Made by a program: the position numbers and the translations under genes. The notes under the pieces were generated by a model. That model saw only the letters and a program-made list of their open reading frames with translations. It did no database searches and was not told the origin of the DNA. A DNA stretch of 64,000 bases, taken from assembly GCF_000703085.1 (NCBI RefSeq), contig NZ_JNLL01000001.1:930001-994000 (forward strand), read 5' to 3'. The stretch is from Persephonella sp. KM09-Lau-8. Its GTDB lineage: Bacteria > Aquificota > Aquificia > Aquificales > Hydrogenothermaceae. The first letter of the stretch is position 1; the number at the start of each line of letters is the position of its first letter. Shown in pieces: positions 26,219 through 36,173 of the stretch.

Positions 26219-26698
26219 ATGGCTGTTAGTCCCTATGTTGCTGATAAGAAAAAGTTAGAAAAATTCAGAAAGCTGCTACTTCAAGAGAAGAAAAGGATTT
26301 TAGACAGAATTTTGCAGAAGGAAGATATAATCAAAAAAATGACAGAAGAAGGTCTTACAATACCTGAAGAGTTAGATGATTATGCAAGAATAGATTACAC
26401 AGAATTTATACTTTCTGAGCTTGAGGATATAGAAGTTGAAATTCTTCAGGAAATAGATAAAGCACTCCAAAGGATGGAGGAAGGAACTTACGGGCTGTGT
26501 GAGGTCTGTGGAAAGCCTATAGAGGAAAAAAGGCTTGAAGCACTGCCATGGACAACACTCTGTATTGAACATGCTGCAGAAGCAGAAAAAACAAGAGATT
26601 TAATTGACCACAGATATACTGTTTATCTGAGAGAAAGTCTTATTCCTTATTATGAACCACTGGAAGAAGATGTAAAAGAGGAAGGAGAGGATAAATGA
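26219..26698 (+). CDS. DksA/TraR-family zinc-finger protein
   Basis: This 159-residue protein has a long N-terminal helical hairpin (10-85) and a zinc finger with C94, C97, C115 and H118 (CEVCGKPI...TTLCIEH), a Cys3His variant of the DksA finger. The family binds the RNA polymerase secondary channel and tunes transcription, often with ppGpp. The segment between finger and hairpin ([16 protein letters not shown]) matches typical members. The C-terminus is longer than E. coli DksA and acidic. The ribosome binding site is AAGGAGGG. Its stop overlaps the gatA start (ATGA), so the two are coupled. Confidence 0.88.
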   Translation: MAVSPYVADKKKLEKFRKLLLQEKKRILDRILQKEDIIKKMTEEGLTIPEELDDYARIDYTEFILSELEDIEVEILQEIDKALQRMEEGTYGLCEVCGKPIEEKRLEALPWTTLCIEHAAEAEKTRDLIDHRYTVYLRESLIPYYEPLEEDVKEEGEDK

Positions 26699-28152
26699 AC
26701 CTGTGGAAAAAAAGCCTTGCAGAGCTTTCCAGTGCAGTAAAAAATAAAGAAGTCAAACCTTCAGAAATTTTAGAGGCATTTTTAGAAAGAACACAAAAAG
26801 TAGAACCAGAGATTAAATCCTACGTTACCAATCTAATAGACAAAGCCTATGAAGAAGCAAAGAAAAAGGATGAGGAACTATCAAAATTAGAAGAGATTCC
26901 AGACCTTTTTGGTCTACCAATTGCCATTAAAGACAACATAATAACAAAGGACATTAGAACTACCTGTTCCTCAAGAATACTTGAAAACTTTGTTCCACCT
27001 TACAACGCAACTGTAATAGAAAAGCTAAATGAGCAGGGATATATCATCACAGGGAAAACAAATCTTGATGAATTTGCAATGGGCTCATCCACAGAAAACT
27101 CTGCATTCTTCACCACCAGAAACCCCTGGGATTATGAAAGGGTTCCAGGAGGCTCCTCAGGTGGTTCGGCTGCAGCTGTAGGGGCAGGAATAGTTCCTGC
27201 AGCTCTTGGTTCTGATACAGGTGGTTCTATAAGACAGCCTGCAGCTTTCTGTGGAGTTGTTGGACTAAAGCCTACCTATGGTAGAGTTTCCAGATATGGT
27301 CTTGTGGCTTTTGCCTCCTCCCTTGACCAGATTGGTCCAATTACCAGAACTGTTGAAGATGCTGCACTGCTGATGAATGTTATATCTGGTTGGGACAGGA
27401 GAGATAGCACATCCTCAAAACAGGAAGTTCCAGATTTTACTTCATATATTGGCAAAGATATAAAAGGTTTAAAAATCGGTGTTCCAAAAGAATTTTTCAT
27501 TGAAGGGTTAGACCCAGAAATCAAAAATATTGTTGAAAATGCTATAAAACAGCTTGAAAAAGAGGGTGCTGTTATAGAAGAAGTATCTCTCCCTACAACA
27601 AAATATGCAATTGAGGCTTATTATATAATTGCTCCTTCCGAAGCGTCATCTAACCTTGCCAGATACGATGGAGTTAGATACGGTTACAGAACATCAGATT
27701 ATAAAGACCTTGAAGAGATGTATTCTAAAACCAGAGATGAAGGATTCGGTGCAGAGGTAAAAAGAAGAATAATGCTTGGGACTTACTCCCTATCTTCTGG
27801 ATATTATGATGCCTATTATCTAAAAGCTCAGAAAGTAAGAACGCTAATCTATCAGGAATTTATGGATGTATTCCAAAAGGTTGATATTCTTGCCACCCCA
27901 ACAACTCCAGATATTGCATTCAAAATAGGAGAAAAAACATCTGACCCTATTCAGATGTATTTATCAGATATATTTACCGTTTCGGTCAATATGGCAGGTA
28001 TTCCAGGAATTAGTATTCCTTGTGGATTTAAAGATGGATTACCTGTTGGCCTTCAACTGATAGGAAAACCTTTTGATGAGGGAACTCTTCTACAGGTAGC
28101 CCACTATTATGAAAGATTAAATGATTTTTATAAAAGATTTCCCGGGGAATAG
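26695..28152 (+). CDS. gatA: aspartyl/glutamyl-tRNA amidotransferase subunit A
   Basis: The 485-residue amidase-signature protein has the catalytic triad K79 (AIKDN), S154 (GGSSGGS) and S178 (DTGGSIRQ), the same numbering as the well-studied staphylococcal enzyme. As part of GatCAB it releases ammonia from glutamine to convert mischarged Glu-tRNA(Gln), and often Asp-tRNA(Asn), into the correct aminoacyl-tRNA. GatB and GatC are not in this window. It forms an operon with the DksA-like gene. Its stop codon lies in a hairpin shared with the convergent chemoreceptor gene. Confidence 0.95.
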   Translation: MNLWKKSLAELSSAVKNKEVKPSEILEAFLERTQKVEPEIKSYVTNLIDKAYEEAKKKDEELSKLEEIPDLFGLPIAIKDNIITKDIRTTCSSRILENFVPPYNATVIEKLNEQGYIITGKTNLDEFAMGSSTENSAFFTTRNPWDYERVPGGSSGGSAAAVGAGIVPAALGSDTGGSIRQPAAFCGVVGLKPTYGRVSRYGLVAFASSLDQIGPITRTVEDAALLMNVISGWDRRDSTSSKQEVPDFTSYIGKDIKGLKIGVPKEFFIEGLDPEIKNIVENAIKQLEKEGAVIEEVSLPTTKYAIEAYYIIAPSEASSNLARYDGVRYGYRTSDYKDLEEMYSKTRDEGFGAEVKRRIMLGTYSLSSGYYDAYYLKAQKVRTLIYQEFMDVFQKVDILATPTTPDIAFKIGEKTSDPIQMYLSDIFTVSVNMAGIPGISIPCGFKDGLPVGLQLIGKPFDEGTLLQVAHYYERLNDFYKRFPGE

Positions 28153-28167
28153 ACCTTCCTATTCCCC
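28144..28167. terminator. shared hairpin between convergent gatA and chemoreceptor genes
   Basis: GGGGAATAG (28144-28152) pairs perfectly with CTATTCCCC (28159-28167) around a 6-base loop. The left arm ends with the TAG of gatA, and the right arm begins with the complement of the TAG of the opposite gene, so both stop codons are built into the stem. It is probably a bidirectional terminator, although the following T runs are short. Confidence 0.65.
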
Positions 28168-29808
28168 TTCTAATTTAAACTTTTTAACCTCTTCCTGAAT
28201 TTCCTCTGCTGTTTTATACATCTGTTTGATTTTTTCTGTTATCTCCTGATTTTCCTGTGTATTATGCTGTGATATCTGGGATATTTTTTCTATATTCTCA
28301 GACATTTTTGATATATGCTGGGACTGGATAGATATGGCTCTGGCAATCTCATCCATAAGCTCAGACATCCTGTCATAGTTTGCTGCCATCTGGGTATATC
28401 CTGTGTGGGTCTTATTAAGTGAACTGCGGGCTTTTTTGATATTTTCAAAAACCTGGTCAACAACACTCTGAACTTTTCTGGCAAAATTAGATGTATTTTC
28501 TGCCAACTGTCTTACCTCATCAGCAACAACTGCAAATCCTTTTCCGGATTCACCAGCTCTTGCAGCTTCAACAGCAGCATTTAAGGCAAGAAGATTTGTC
28601 TGATTTGCAATTTCTAGAATATTTTTGGTCATAGATTTTATGTTTTCTCCTGCCTCTATCAGTGCAGATACATACTCTTCCAGCTCCTTTATATTCTGTT
28701 CACCACTTGTAATTTCATCTTTAATCTGGGCTCCTAACTTCTGAGCCTTTTCTGCACTATCATAAATAGCTTTTATCCTTTCTTTTATTTCGTATATGGA
28801 ATTTTTAATTTCTTGAATGTTTGTGTTTTCCTCTTTTATATCTTCTGAAATTCTTATTATCTGCTGGGTAATCCTTTCCAGCTCAGTCAAAATTGAGCTA
28901 AATCCCTCTAAAGTTATATGGAGGGTGTTGGCCAGCGATTGAATACTTTTATTGATATTCTGACGGAGTGTCTCAAACTCCCCTTCCATTCTCCTGTTTA
29001 TTCGTTTTGTTAAATCGGCTTCAGCTAAGGCTTTCATAACCTTTTTAATCTCATCAAAATTCTGATTTAGTTCTTCCATAAATCTGTTAAATTCTATAGC
29101 TGTTTGCCCTGCCTCATCTTTCAGGTTGGTGTTAATCCTTGCTGAAAAATCTCCTTTTATTGCTTTGCCCATAGCAGTTTTAAGCTTTTCAAAAATATCA
29201 ACATATTTGCCAATAAATCTATACATATATAAACCTGCCAGAATAAAAATAATCACTGAGGCCAATAAAATCATCTTAGTTGTTGAAAAGGCAAATGCCC
29301 TGACATCTGATATATCTGTGACTATACTTATAGCTCCTAAAACTTCTCCTTCATTAACCTGATGGCATTGAAGACAGTTTATCTTTCCACTGGAAGTGGC
29401 AATGTAAGGAATGGTTATCCTGTATTTTACGGTATCCATATTTTCTATGAGTTTTCTCTGGATTTTCCCTGTTTGAATTGCTTTTAAATCAAGCTCATCT
29501 TTTGGAGCTTCGTAATTATTTCCTTTTCCAAACTGCCTTATGACAGGCTCTCCTCTGATAACCCATAATTTCTCAATTCCTTCAATACTTCTTATCTGGT
29601 CTAAAAAATAATGCCTCATCCCCATAGTTCCTGTCATCATATGGGCAGTAAGACCACTTTCTACCAGCTTGGCAACAATTTTTCCTGTTTTGTCTGCATT
29701 ATGAATTCCATATTTTCTGAAGGAAAACGCATTGATAGCCATAGTAAAAGCAAGAATAAGGGAAAGGATAATAACAATTCTAAGGATAAACTTTTTTCTG
29801 AGGGTCAT
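28159..29808 (-). CDS. methyl-accepting chemotaxis protein with c-type haem motif in the sensor domain
   Basis: This 549-residue chemoreceptor has membrane segments at about 8-27 and 178-196, enclosing a periplasmic domain of about 150 residues. That domain ends with C145-L-Q-C148-H149 followed by GEVLGAISI, the layout of haem-binding PAS-like (Tll0287/DUF3365-type) sensors. A HAMP-like region follows, then a long signalling helix pair with the hairpin tip [23 protein letters not shown] covalently bound haem would let the receptor sense redox state, oxygen or a gas ligand and steer swimming through CheA. ATG 29808 follows GTGAGG. No other chemotaxis genes are in the window, but C-ring-like genes occur at 43.8-45.1 kb. 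Confidence 0.88.
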   Translation of the reverse strand: MTLRKKFILRIVIILSLILAFTMAINAFSFRKYGIHNADKTGKIVAKLVESGLTAHMMTGTMGMRHYFLDQIRSIEGIEKLWVIRGEPVIRQFGKGNNYEAPKDELDLKAIQTGKIQRKLIENMDTVKYRITIPYIATSSGKINCLQCHQVNEGEVLGAISIVTDISDVRAFAFSTTKMILLASVIIFILAGLYMYRFIGKYVDIFEKLKTAMGKAIKGDFSARINTNLKDEAGQTAIEFNRFMEELNQNFDEIKKVMKALAEADLTKRINRRMEGEFETLRQNINKSIQSLANTLHITLEGFSSILTELERITQQIIRISEDIKEENTNIQEIKNSIYEIKERIKAIYDSAEKAQKLGAQIKDEITSGEQNIKELEEYVSALIEAGENIKSMTKNILEIANQTNLLALNAAVEAARAGESGKGFAVVADEVRQLAENTSNFARKVQSVVDQVFENIKKARSSLNKTHTGYTQMAANYDRMSELMDEIARAISIQSQHISKMSENIEKISQISQHNTQENQEITEKIKQMYKTAEEIQEEVKKFKLEGE

Positions 29809-29859
29809 AATAACCTCACCAGAGGTTTTTTTTAATAATCGGTATTTACTCAGAAAATT

Positions 29860-31086
29860 TCAAATTCTTCTTAAAGCCTGAACAGGTTTTATGGTAGAAG
29901 CCCTATAAGCAGGATATATTCCGGCTAAAATTCCTGTGATAATTGATAAAACGAATGAGAACAATATCCAGCTGTAAGATATGGCTACAGGTAGATTAAA
30001 AATCATAAATATTAAAAGGGATAAACCTGTCCCTATAATAGCCCCAATAAAACTTCCTGTTATTGATATGAAAGATGCCTCCAGTATAAACTGAAGTATA
30101 ATATCAGTTTTTTTTGCACCAACAGCCCGTCTAATACCGATTTCTTCTATTCTTTCATTAATAATCAGTATCATTATAGAAAGAATACCTATTCCTCCAA
30201 TAAGGAAAGATATAACTGCAGAAACTCCACCTAATATGCTAAATATATGCATAGCTTCTGTTTCCATTCTCATGTAGTCATCTGGAGAAAGAACAGTAAA
30301 ATCATTTTTGTCAGAAGGTTTCAAATGGTGTCTTTTTCTGAGAAGTTCTCTTATTTTTTCCTTTACATACGGGATATTTTCTTTTTTATCAACCTGAACA
30401 TAGATAGTATTTATATAATCAACATTTGCCAGTCTTCTCATTGCTGTTTTCAGAGGTGTATATATAAGACTATCCTGATCTTCCCCTGATATATCTGCCC
30501 CTTTTTCTTCCATAACTCCTATTACTTTACAGGGAACCCTGAATATAAGCAATGTTTTGCCTATAGGGTCTTCATCCTTAAAAAAATCTTTTGCTATCTT
30601 GTAGCCTAAGACTATTACTTTTTCTCCTGATTTTTCTTCTTTTTGGGTATAAAACCTTCCCTGCCAGACTTTTATATTTCTTACTTCTGGATATTCTTTT
30701 CCAACTCCTATAATTGTTGCAAAAATAGTTGTGCCACCTTTTCTGATAGGGTAAGAAATATGAAAAGAGGGCAGTACCTTTACAACATGGTCTATCTGTT
30801 GCTTTATTGCTATTGCGTCTGAAATTTTTAAGGTGGTTGCCGTGGATATTGTTCTACTTCTTCTTCTGAAAACTCTAATTTTTCCTGCTTTGACCACTAC
30901 AAGATTTTTCCCAAATTTCTCAACTTCCTGTCTGCTTTTTTCTTTCAGGGAGTTTGATATGGAAACCATCATTATAAGGGCAAATGTTCCAAATCCCACC
31001 CCCAGAACTGATAGAATAGACCTCGCTTTATATTCCTTAAAAATCCTTGCTATTACAGCCAGTAAAAGCAAAAATTTATCAATCAT
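29860..31086 (-). CDS. MacB/FtsX-type ABC transporter permease, second of a pair
   Basis: The 408-residue protein has an N-terminal membrane helix (about 15-40), a large periplasmic domain of the MacB_PCD type (45-270) and three C-terminal membrane helices with the FtsX signature ERIEEIGIRRAVGAKKTDI. The C-terminus ends in the typical AGIYPAYRASTIKPVQALR. Such permeases move lipids, lipoproteins or other molecules across the envelope, or transmit force, when paired with a MacB-type ATPase. No ATPase is adjacent. The ATGA overlap with the paralogous permease upstream suggests a heterodimer. Confidence 0.85.
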   Translation of the reverse strand: MIDKFLLLLAVIARIFKEYKARSILSVLGVGFGTFALIMMVSISNSLKEKSRQEVEKFGKNLVVVKAGKIRVFRRRSRTISTATTLKISDAIAIKQQIDHVVKVLPSFHISYPIRKGGTTIFATIIGVGKEYPEVRNIKVWQGRFYTQKEEKSGEKVIVLGYKIAKDFFKDEDPIGKTLLIFRVPCKVIGVMEEKGADISGEDQDSLIYTPLKTAMRRLANVDYINTIYVQVDKKENIPYVKEKIRELLRKRHHLKPSDKNDFTVLSPDDYMRMETEAMHIFSILGGVSAVISFLIGGIGILSIMILIINERIEEIGIRRAVGAKKTDIILQFILEASFISITGSFIGAIIGTGLSLLIFMIFNLPVAISYSWILFSFVLSIITGILAGIYPAYRASTIKPVQALRRI

Positions 31087-32297
31087 CCGCGGATTGCCTC
31101 AATTGGATTAAGATTGGCTGCTTTCATAGCAGGACTGAGGGCAGATATAACTCCAACTATCACGGATACTACTACTGCTGCTAAAAATGCTATAAATGAA
31201 AACTTAATCGGAAACTGGGCAATATACGTAAGCATTTTTGCTCCAATAATAGCAAGCCCAAATCCTATAATAGCGCCAAAAATTGTTATTATCACAGCTT
31301 CAAATAAAAACTGGAATAAAATATCTTTCTTCTTTGCTCCGATAGCCCTTCTTATTCCTATCTCCTTTTTTCTCTCATTTACAGAAAGTAAAAACAGATT
31401 TGCCAGAACAAAACCACCAACGGTTAATGATATAGCCGATGATAAACCTAAAAATAGCACCAGCGTTCCTGTTAAATTAACTAAAAATCTTATTATTTCT
31501 GTTGGAGAAAGTATAAAGAAATCATCACTTTCTCCAGGGGAAAGATGATGCCTCTGCCTTAAAATCTGTCTTACCTTTTCTATAAGCTTTTCAACAGGAG
31601 CTCCTTTTACAAACTTTATTCTTATGGCATTTATATAAAGAAAATCATGGTTAATCTTTGCCATGACTGTGGTATATGGCATTAAAACCCTGTCATCAAG
31701 ATTTCTACCTGTTGGTGTAGTTCCTCTTTTTGAGAGAACTCCCAGAATTTTACAGGGTAATCTATTTACCAGTATCATCTTTCCTATAGGGTCTTCTTTA
31801 CCAAACAGTTCCTCTCTGACATAAAGTCCTATTACACATACATTCTGTTTTGTTTTTATTTCCTGCTTATTAAAAAATCTTCCCTCTATCAGATACCAGT
31901 TCCATGCTTCTTCATACTGGTCAGAAACTCCGTAAACTCGGGAGGTGGTTATATTCCCTCTATAATAAATGGTGGCATCATCAACAAATAAAACCGGCAT
32001 AATTAATTTTATTTCTGGAATTGCCTGTTTAAGTGCTTTCAAATCATCCATTGTAAGGGTTTTTTTCCTGTGCCTGACACCTCTTTCCTCCCGTGAACCG
32101 CCAAAAATAATAATACTTTCAGGACCAAAAACATCAATTATTTCGTAAGCCCTGTTATAAGAGCCTTCTACAGCAGCAACAATAATAGAAAGTGAAGCTA
32201 TACCCAGAGCTATTCCAAGTAAAGAAAAAAAAGTTCTTAGTTTATAAGCTCTTACAGCTATAAATGATTGATTAAAAATTCTAAGTAATTTTTTCAT
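31083..32297 (-). CDS. MacB/FtsX-type ABC transporter permease, first of a pair
   Basis: The 404-residue protein has the same layout as its downstream neighbour: one N-terminal helix, a periplasmic MacB_PCD domain and three C-terminal helices with ERKKEIGIRRAIGAKKKDI, ending SALSPAMKAANLNPIEAIR. It overlaps the tonB stop by one base upstream and the second permease downstream. The two genes probably arose by duplication. The link with a TonB protein is unusual and hints at energised envelope transport, but the ATPase and adaptor must come from another locus. Confidence 0.85.
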   Translation of the reverse strand: MKKLLRIFNQSFIAVRAYKLRTFFSLLGIALGIASLSIIVAAVEGSYNRAYEIIDVFGPESIIIFGGSREERGVRHRKKTLTMDDLKALKQAIPEIKLIMPVLFVDDATIYYRGNITTSRVYGVSDQYEEAWNWYLIEGRFFNKQEIKTKQNVCVIGLYVREELFGKEDPIGKMILVNRLPCKILGVLSKRGTTPTGRNLDDRVLMPYTTVMAKINHDFLYINAIRIKFVKGAPVEKLIEKVRQILRQRHHLSPGESDDFFILSPTEIIRFLVNLTGTLVLFLGLSSAISLTVGGFVLANLFLLSVNERKKEIGIRRAIGAKKKDILFQFLFEAVIITIFGAIIGFGLAIIGAKMLTYIAQFPIKFSFIAFLAAVVVSVIVGVISALSPAMKAANLNPIEAIRG

Positions 32298-33040
32298 CAG
32301 GAGGATGGTTTAAATCTAATTGTGGTTATTGCCCACTCTTCCTTGTTTTCCTTTATCTCATTGAATTTCCAGCTCTGGACGTATCTTTTTATAATCTGGT
32401 CTATTTTGTTATTTCCGGTGGTTTCAAGCAGAACTACTTTTGATACTGTTCCATCCTTGTTTATCCATAGTTTTACCTTTACTGGTGGTGGTGGAACTTT
32501 TGCCTTTATTAAAGGTGGTGGTGGTCTATATATCAGTTTTCTACCAATAGCTGTTCCTGTAGCTGTTTTATCTACTTTGGAAAGTTCCGTCCCAAATGTT
32601 GGATTAAATTCCCCTTTTGTTATCGCCCTGAACTCTTTTATCTCTCCTGTCTCTACAGGTATATCAGAAAAATCTCCTGTATCCATCTCATTTTCAGGAA
32701 GGGATAACTCTTCTTCTGGTAGGGTGGCAACCTCAGGCAGCTCAGGTGTGATAGCTGGCACAGCAGGCTTTGGGGCTACTTTTTCTCCTTTTGAGATTTT
32801 TTGCTTCTGTGGCTTTTTAACTACTTCTTTCTTTATTTTTTTCTTTACTACTTTTTTCTTTTCCGGTGGTTTTATCTGAATATACTTAATTTTTACTTGT
32901 TTTTGTTTTATAGGCTCAACGTTTGCCGTCCAGAAACCAAGAAGATACAGAAAAACAATATTGACAACAAACCCTATCAGTAGTGAAATAATAAGTAATT
33001 TCTTATTTATGTAGCTTTTTTGAGGAAGATAGATATCCAT
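32297..33040 (-). CDS. TonB-type energy-transducing protein
   Basis: This 247-residue protein has a short cytoplasmic start, one membrane anchor (about 14-36), a Lys/Pro-rich linker (PPEKKKVVKKKIKKEVVKKP) and a C-terminal TonB domain (about 165-247) with PPPPLIKAKVPPPP before it and the VKLWINKDGTVSKVVL fold core. TonB couples the proton motive force, through ExbB/ExbD, to outer membrane receptors. ExbBD are not here. It is the first gene of the three-gene minus-strand unit with the two MacB-type permeases. Confidence 0.85.
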   Translation of the reverse strand: MDIYLPQKSYINKKLLIISLLIGFVVNIVFLYLLGFWTANVEPIKQKQVKIKYIQIKPPEKKKVVKKKIKKEVVKKPQKQKISKGEKVAPKPAVPAITPELPEVATLPEEELSLPENEMDTGDFSDIPVETGEIKEFRAITKGEFNPTFGTELSKVDKTATGTAIGRKLIYRPPPPLIKAKVPPPPVKVKLWINKDGTVSKVVLLETTGNNKIDQIIKRYVQSWKFNEIKENKEEWAITTIRFKPSS

Positions 33041-33079
33041 AGCTATATTTTATGACAGAGGAAAAAAGCAGGCAAGGAC

Positions 33080-34078
33080 ATGAATTTTAAAAATTTAACA
33101 ATTTTAGGTTCAGGAAGCTGGGGAACAGCACTTGCGCAGGCATTTGCTAATAAATTTGAGAATGTTTTTGTCTGGGGAAGAAATCAAGAGGTAATAGAAG
33201 ATATAAACCAGAACCATCTAAATTCAAAATATCTACCAGGTCTGGCTTTAAAGGAAAACATACAGGGAACCACAGATATAAAATTTGCCTTTGATAAAGG
33301 GGATATCATAATCGTAGCCGTTCCTACCCAATTCATTAGACAAACATTGCAGCATATAGATTACCCTGTTGAAAAACCTGTTATTTCAGCATCTAAAGGA
33401 ATAGAGATAGAAAGCTTAAAACTAATATCTGATGTAATTGCAGAAACGATTAAGATAGACAAAAAACTGATTTTTGCTTTATCAGGTCCATCATTTGCGA
33501 AAGAAGTGGCTGCAGGGCTTCCAACAGCTGTAACCCTTGCAGGTGATTTAGAGTTAGGAGAGAAATTACAGTCAATTCTGAATACAGAAAGTTTCAGGCT
33601 GTATTTAAATGAGGATATTATAGGCGTTCAGATTGGCGGTGCAGTTAAAAATGTTATAGCAATTGCAACAGGTGCAAGCGACGGGCTTGGTCTTGGAAAT
33701 AATGCCCGTGCAGGTCTTATTACCAGAGGTCTTTATGAGATGACCAGAGTAGCGAAGGTATTCGGTGGAAAGCCTGAAACTTTGTATGGTCTTTCTGGTA
33801 TGGGAGACCTTGTTTTAACTGCAACAGGGGATTTATCAAGAAACAGAACATTCGGTAAATTACTGGGAAAAGGGCTTTCTGTAGAAAAAGCTCTTCAAGA
33901 AGTTGGACAGGTGGTTGAGGGTATAAAAACTGTAAAAGCTCTGAGAAAAATAATGGAAAAGGAGAATATTGAACTTCCCATCTCAGATGTTGTTTACAGG
34001 GTGGTTTATGAAAATCTTTCTCCTGTTGAGGCTGTAAAGATACTTATGAACAGACAACCTAAAAAAGAAGAGCTTTAG
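33080..34078 (+). CDS. gpsA: glycerol-3-phosphate dehydrogenase [NAD(P)+]
   Basis: The 332-residue enzyme has the N-terminal Rossmann motif [10 protein letters not shown], catalytic-domain sequences [38 protein letters not shown] with the conserved lysine, and [11 protein letters not shown]. It reduces dihydroxyacetone phosphate to glycerol 3-phosphate for phospholipid synthesis, using NADH or NADPH. The gene stands alone on the plus strand, divergent from tonB, and its last bases overlap the convergent lipoprotein gene. An AAGGAC precedes the ATG. Confidence 0.95.
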   Translation: MNFKNLTILGSGSWGTALAQAFANKFENVFVWGRNQEVIEDINQNHLNSKYLPGLALKENIQGTTDIKFAFDKGDIIIVAVPTQFIRQTLQHIDYPVEKPVISASKGIEIESLKLISDVIAETIKIDKKLIFALSGPSFAKEVAAGLPTAVTLAGDLELGEKLQSILNTESFRLYLNEDIIGVQIGGAVKNVIAIATGASDGLGLGNNARAGLITRGLYEMTRVAKVFGGKPETLYGLSGMGDLVLTATGDLSRNRTFGKLLGKGLSVEKALQEVGQVVEGIKTVKALRKIMEKENIELPISDVVYRVVYENLSPVEAVKILMNRQPKKEEL

Positions 34079-34608
34079 AGTATTTTTTCTTTTTTGGCTA
34101 TTGTAAAAAGTAGATAGGCTATGCCACTTCCTACAAATGCAAAAAAGAGTATCAATCCGTATGGAGCATATTTAAGCAGTTTTTCTGTCAGTTCTTGCTG
34201 CATTTTTTCTGTTTTCCGGGCTTCTTTCAGGTATTGCTGGTATTCCTTTAAGGTTGCTATTAGCTGTTTTTGTAGCTGCTTGTCTTCTATTTTTAATGAT
34301 TTTTTTATAAGATTATGCATAACATAGTAATAAACTTCCCTATTGTAAGCTTCTGAGTAGCCTAATTTTTCAAAACCTTTTCTTGGATCAACTGCTTTGT
34401 ATTTGTCGTCTAATTTATCATAGTAAATAAGACCTATCTGAAGGTTGGGATATTCTTTTTTTACTTTTTTGGCAAGGAAATCATCTTTATCTATATCAGC
34501 AAGTTGTTGAGTAAATATCCCTACAAAATGTGCCTTATGTTTTTCCTCTACATTACACCCGTATATAAAAGTCAGAAATAAACTTATAACAAAAACAATT
34601 TTTTTCAT
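34075..34608 (-). CDS. predicted lipoprotein with C-terminal membrane segment
   Basis: This 177-residue protein has a signal peptide and lipobox (FIYGC, Cys18) and a second hydrophobic segment near the C-terminus (about 150-171) followed by a Lys-rich end. Between them is a charged, mostly helical region with a coiled-coil-like stretch (115-145). The domain is not one I recognise. The C-terminal anchor is odd for a lipoprotein and would tether both ends to the inner membrane. The gene is convergent with gpsA. Confidence 0.55.
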   Translation of the reverse strand: MKKIVFVISLFLTFIYGCNVEEKHKAHFVGIFTQQLADIDKDDFLAKKVKKEYPNLQIGLIYYDKLDDKYKAVDPRKGFEKLGYSEAYNREVYYYVMHNLIKKSLKIEDKQLQKQLIATLKEYQQYLKEARKTEKMQQELTEKLLKYAPYGLILFFAFVGSGIAYLLFTIAKKEKIL

Positions 34609-34676
34609 ATAAACAATTTATTCCTGAAATGAAAATAAAAAAATGGGTTTTGTCAGAGTTTTGATGAGTCTAGAGA

Positions 34677-34696
34677 AAGCCCTTTTTAAGGGGCTT
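34677..34696 (-). terminator. hairpin after the CsgG-like gene
   Basis: AAGCCC and GGGCTT form a stem around TTTTTAAG directly downstream of the gene ending at 34705. On the minus strand the hairpin is followed by TTTCTCTAGA, only a weak U tract. The position supports termination, but it could be a weak or rho-dependent site. Confidence 0.45.
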
Positions 34697-34704
34697 AAAA
34701 TCTT

Positions 34705-36108
34705 CTATTTTTCTATTTTGTAGATTTTTATATTATCAAACCAAGCTTCTCCGTTTATACATATATCTCCAGCCTTATTTAAAAACTGGTCATTATCATT
34801 TATATCCAATATAAGTTTGTTTCCATCGTAAACTTTAATATTATTTCCATTTACCACAAGTTTAGTTTTATACCAGTCGTTATATGCCTTTCCACCGCCA
34901 TTATCTGCAATTTCTACTTCATCATTACCAGAAACTTTCCTTATATAATACCTTTCACCCCTCATTCTGAGTTTGTATCCCACTTTTTCATTAATTCTAA
35001 AGAACAGATTGGCATCATGGTAACCATTGTTTTTTCTAAGCAAGATAACTACGAAATCCTTCTGTTTTGGTATTTTAGCGCATATAAAGTTGTGAAGATC
35101 ATGGAAATCAAGTATTTTTCCAAGATTTTTGTTAATCTGAGGTTTAAGTCTAACTGTTGCCTCTGCAGTTCCATTCCATTTAGTTAAAGGAGTTTTTTGC
35201 CCTATACCATAACTTTCAAAATCATCAGAGAAAATAAGTTTAAGATTAGCTACTGGTTTTTGGGTTGCCTGAGTTGCTGCAGTCCCTGCAACGGCACCAG
35301 CTCCTGCAGCTGCTGCCCCTGTTGTCTGTGCTGTAGGTTTAACAGGAAGCCCTTTTGAATTATATCTGTAATAGCTTTCTGGAACATATTTTTCTATTGC
35401 TTTGACTGCGTTATCCAAAAGAACCATTACAGCTTTTTCCATTGGTGTATTTTTGTATACCTCAAGACCTCCCCCCAGGGGTATGGTTCCAAGCAGTCCT
35501 CCTCCAAGCCCTCCTACACTGAAACTTGAAGCTTTTCCTTCAACCCTTGTAGAGTTTATAATTCTGCCTGTTCTTACATCTATAAGTCTTAAAACAACAG
35601 CTATATAAGCATCCTCTTTTCCAAGTTTAATTCCACCAAGTATCGGAATTTTGGGAACCAGTCCCCCGATACCACCTTTTATTCCTCCTGCATTTGGCTC
35701 AAATGCAACAATTGAACCAACAACAAGTATATCAGCTCCTTCCAACAATCCTGGTTGTGGGGCCTTACCTGGCTGAACCAGACCAGACTGACCCAGTTCC
35801 AGTTCCTCTTTTATAGCTCCTAATCCCTCACCTCTTTCAAGAACAATAAATTTTCCTGTTTTCACAAGGGCATCAACAAGCATATCCCTTATACCTTCTC
35901 CGATACGACCACCGCATTTGGCTGCTTTACATTTGAATTTTGCAACAGCAATCCTTGCCTTTGGGCCTTCGTATTTTACAGCCTCATTTAGATTTTGTTC
36001 TGTTGTCTGAATAGAAGTTGTTGAAACTCCCGCACATCCGGTTAAATAAGTTACTAAACCAATAAATAAAGTTAGGAATGAGATTTTTTTGATTAGATTA
36101 ATCATCAT
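34705..36108 (-). CDS. CsgG-family lipoprotein fused to a C-terminal laminin-G-like domain
   Basis: The 467-residue protein has a lipobox at LTGC (Cys25), a CsgG/HfaB-like domain (about 45-245; IAVAKFKCK, VDALVKTGKFIVLERGE, GADILVVGSI, LRLIDVRTGRIINSTRVEG), an Ala-rich linker (about 260-288) and a C-terminal beta-sandwich-like domain (about 290-467) of the laminin-G/concanavalin type starting LIFSDDFESYG. CsgG proteins form outer membrane export channels for curli or adhesive fibres. This one may instead be a CsgG-like lipoprotein of unknown role. The extra domain could bind glycans on the surface. The gene is single, with AAGGAGG before its ATG. Confidence 0.75.
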   Translation of the reverse strand: MMINLIKKISFLTLFIGLVTYLTGCAGVSTTSIQTTEQNLNEAVKYEGPKARIAVAKFKCKAAKCGGRIGEGIRDMLVDALVKTGKFIVLERGEGLGAIKEELELGQSGLVQPGKAPQPGLLEGADILVVGSIVAFEPNAGGIKGGIGGLVPKIPILGGIKLGKEDAYIAVVLRLIDVRTGRIINSTRVEGKASSFSVGGLGGGLLGTIPLGGGLEVYKNTPMEKAVMVLLDNAVKAIEKYVPESYYRYNSKGLPVKPTAQTTGAAAAGAGAVAGTAATQATQKPVANLKLIFSDDFESYGIGQKTPLTKWNGTAEATVRLKPQINKNLGKILDFHDLHNFICAKIPKQKDFVVILLRKNNGYHDANLFFRINEKVGYKLRMRGERYYIRKVSGNDEVEIADNGGGKAYNDWYKTKLVVNGNNIKVYDGNKLILDINDNDQFLNKAGDICINGEAWFDNIKIYKIEK

Positions 36109-36173
36109 TTTTCCTCCTTAGCCCTGTCCTATCAATAAATTTACGGTTTTTTTAATAAATGGCAATAAGGTTT

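Noticed and set aside
32322-32879. 185-codon plus-strand open frame opposite tonB
   Set aside because: It is antisense to the Lys/Pro-rich TonB linker, has Phe/Ser-rich low-complexity content and no ribosome binding site; it is a shadow of the real gene.
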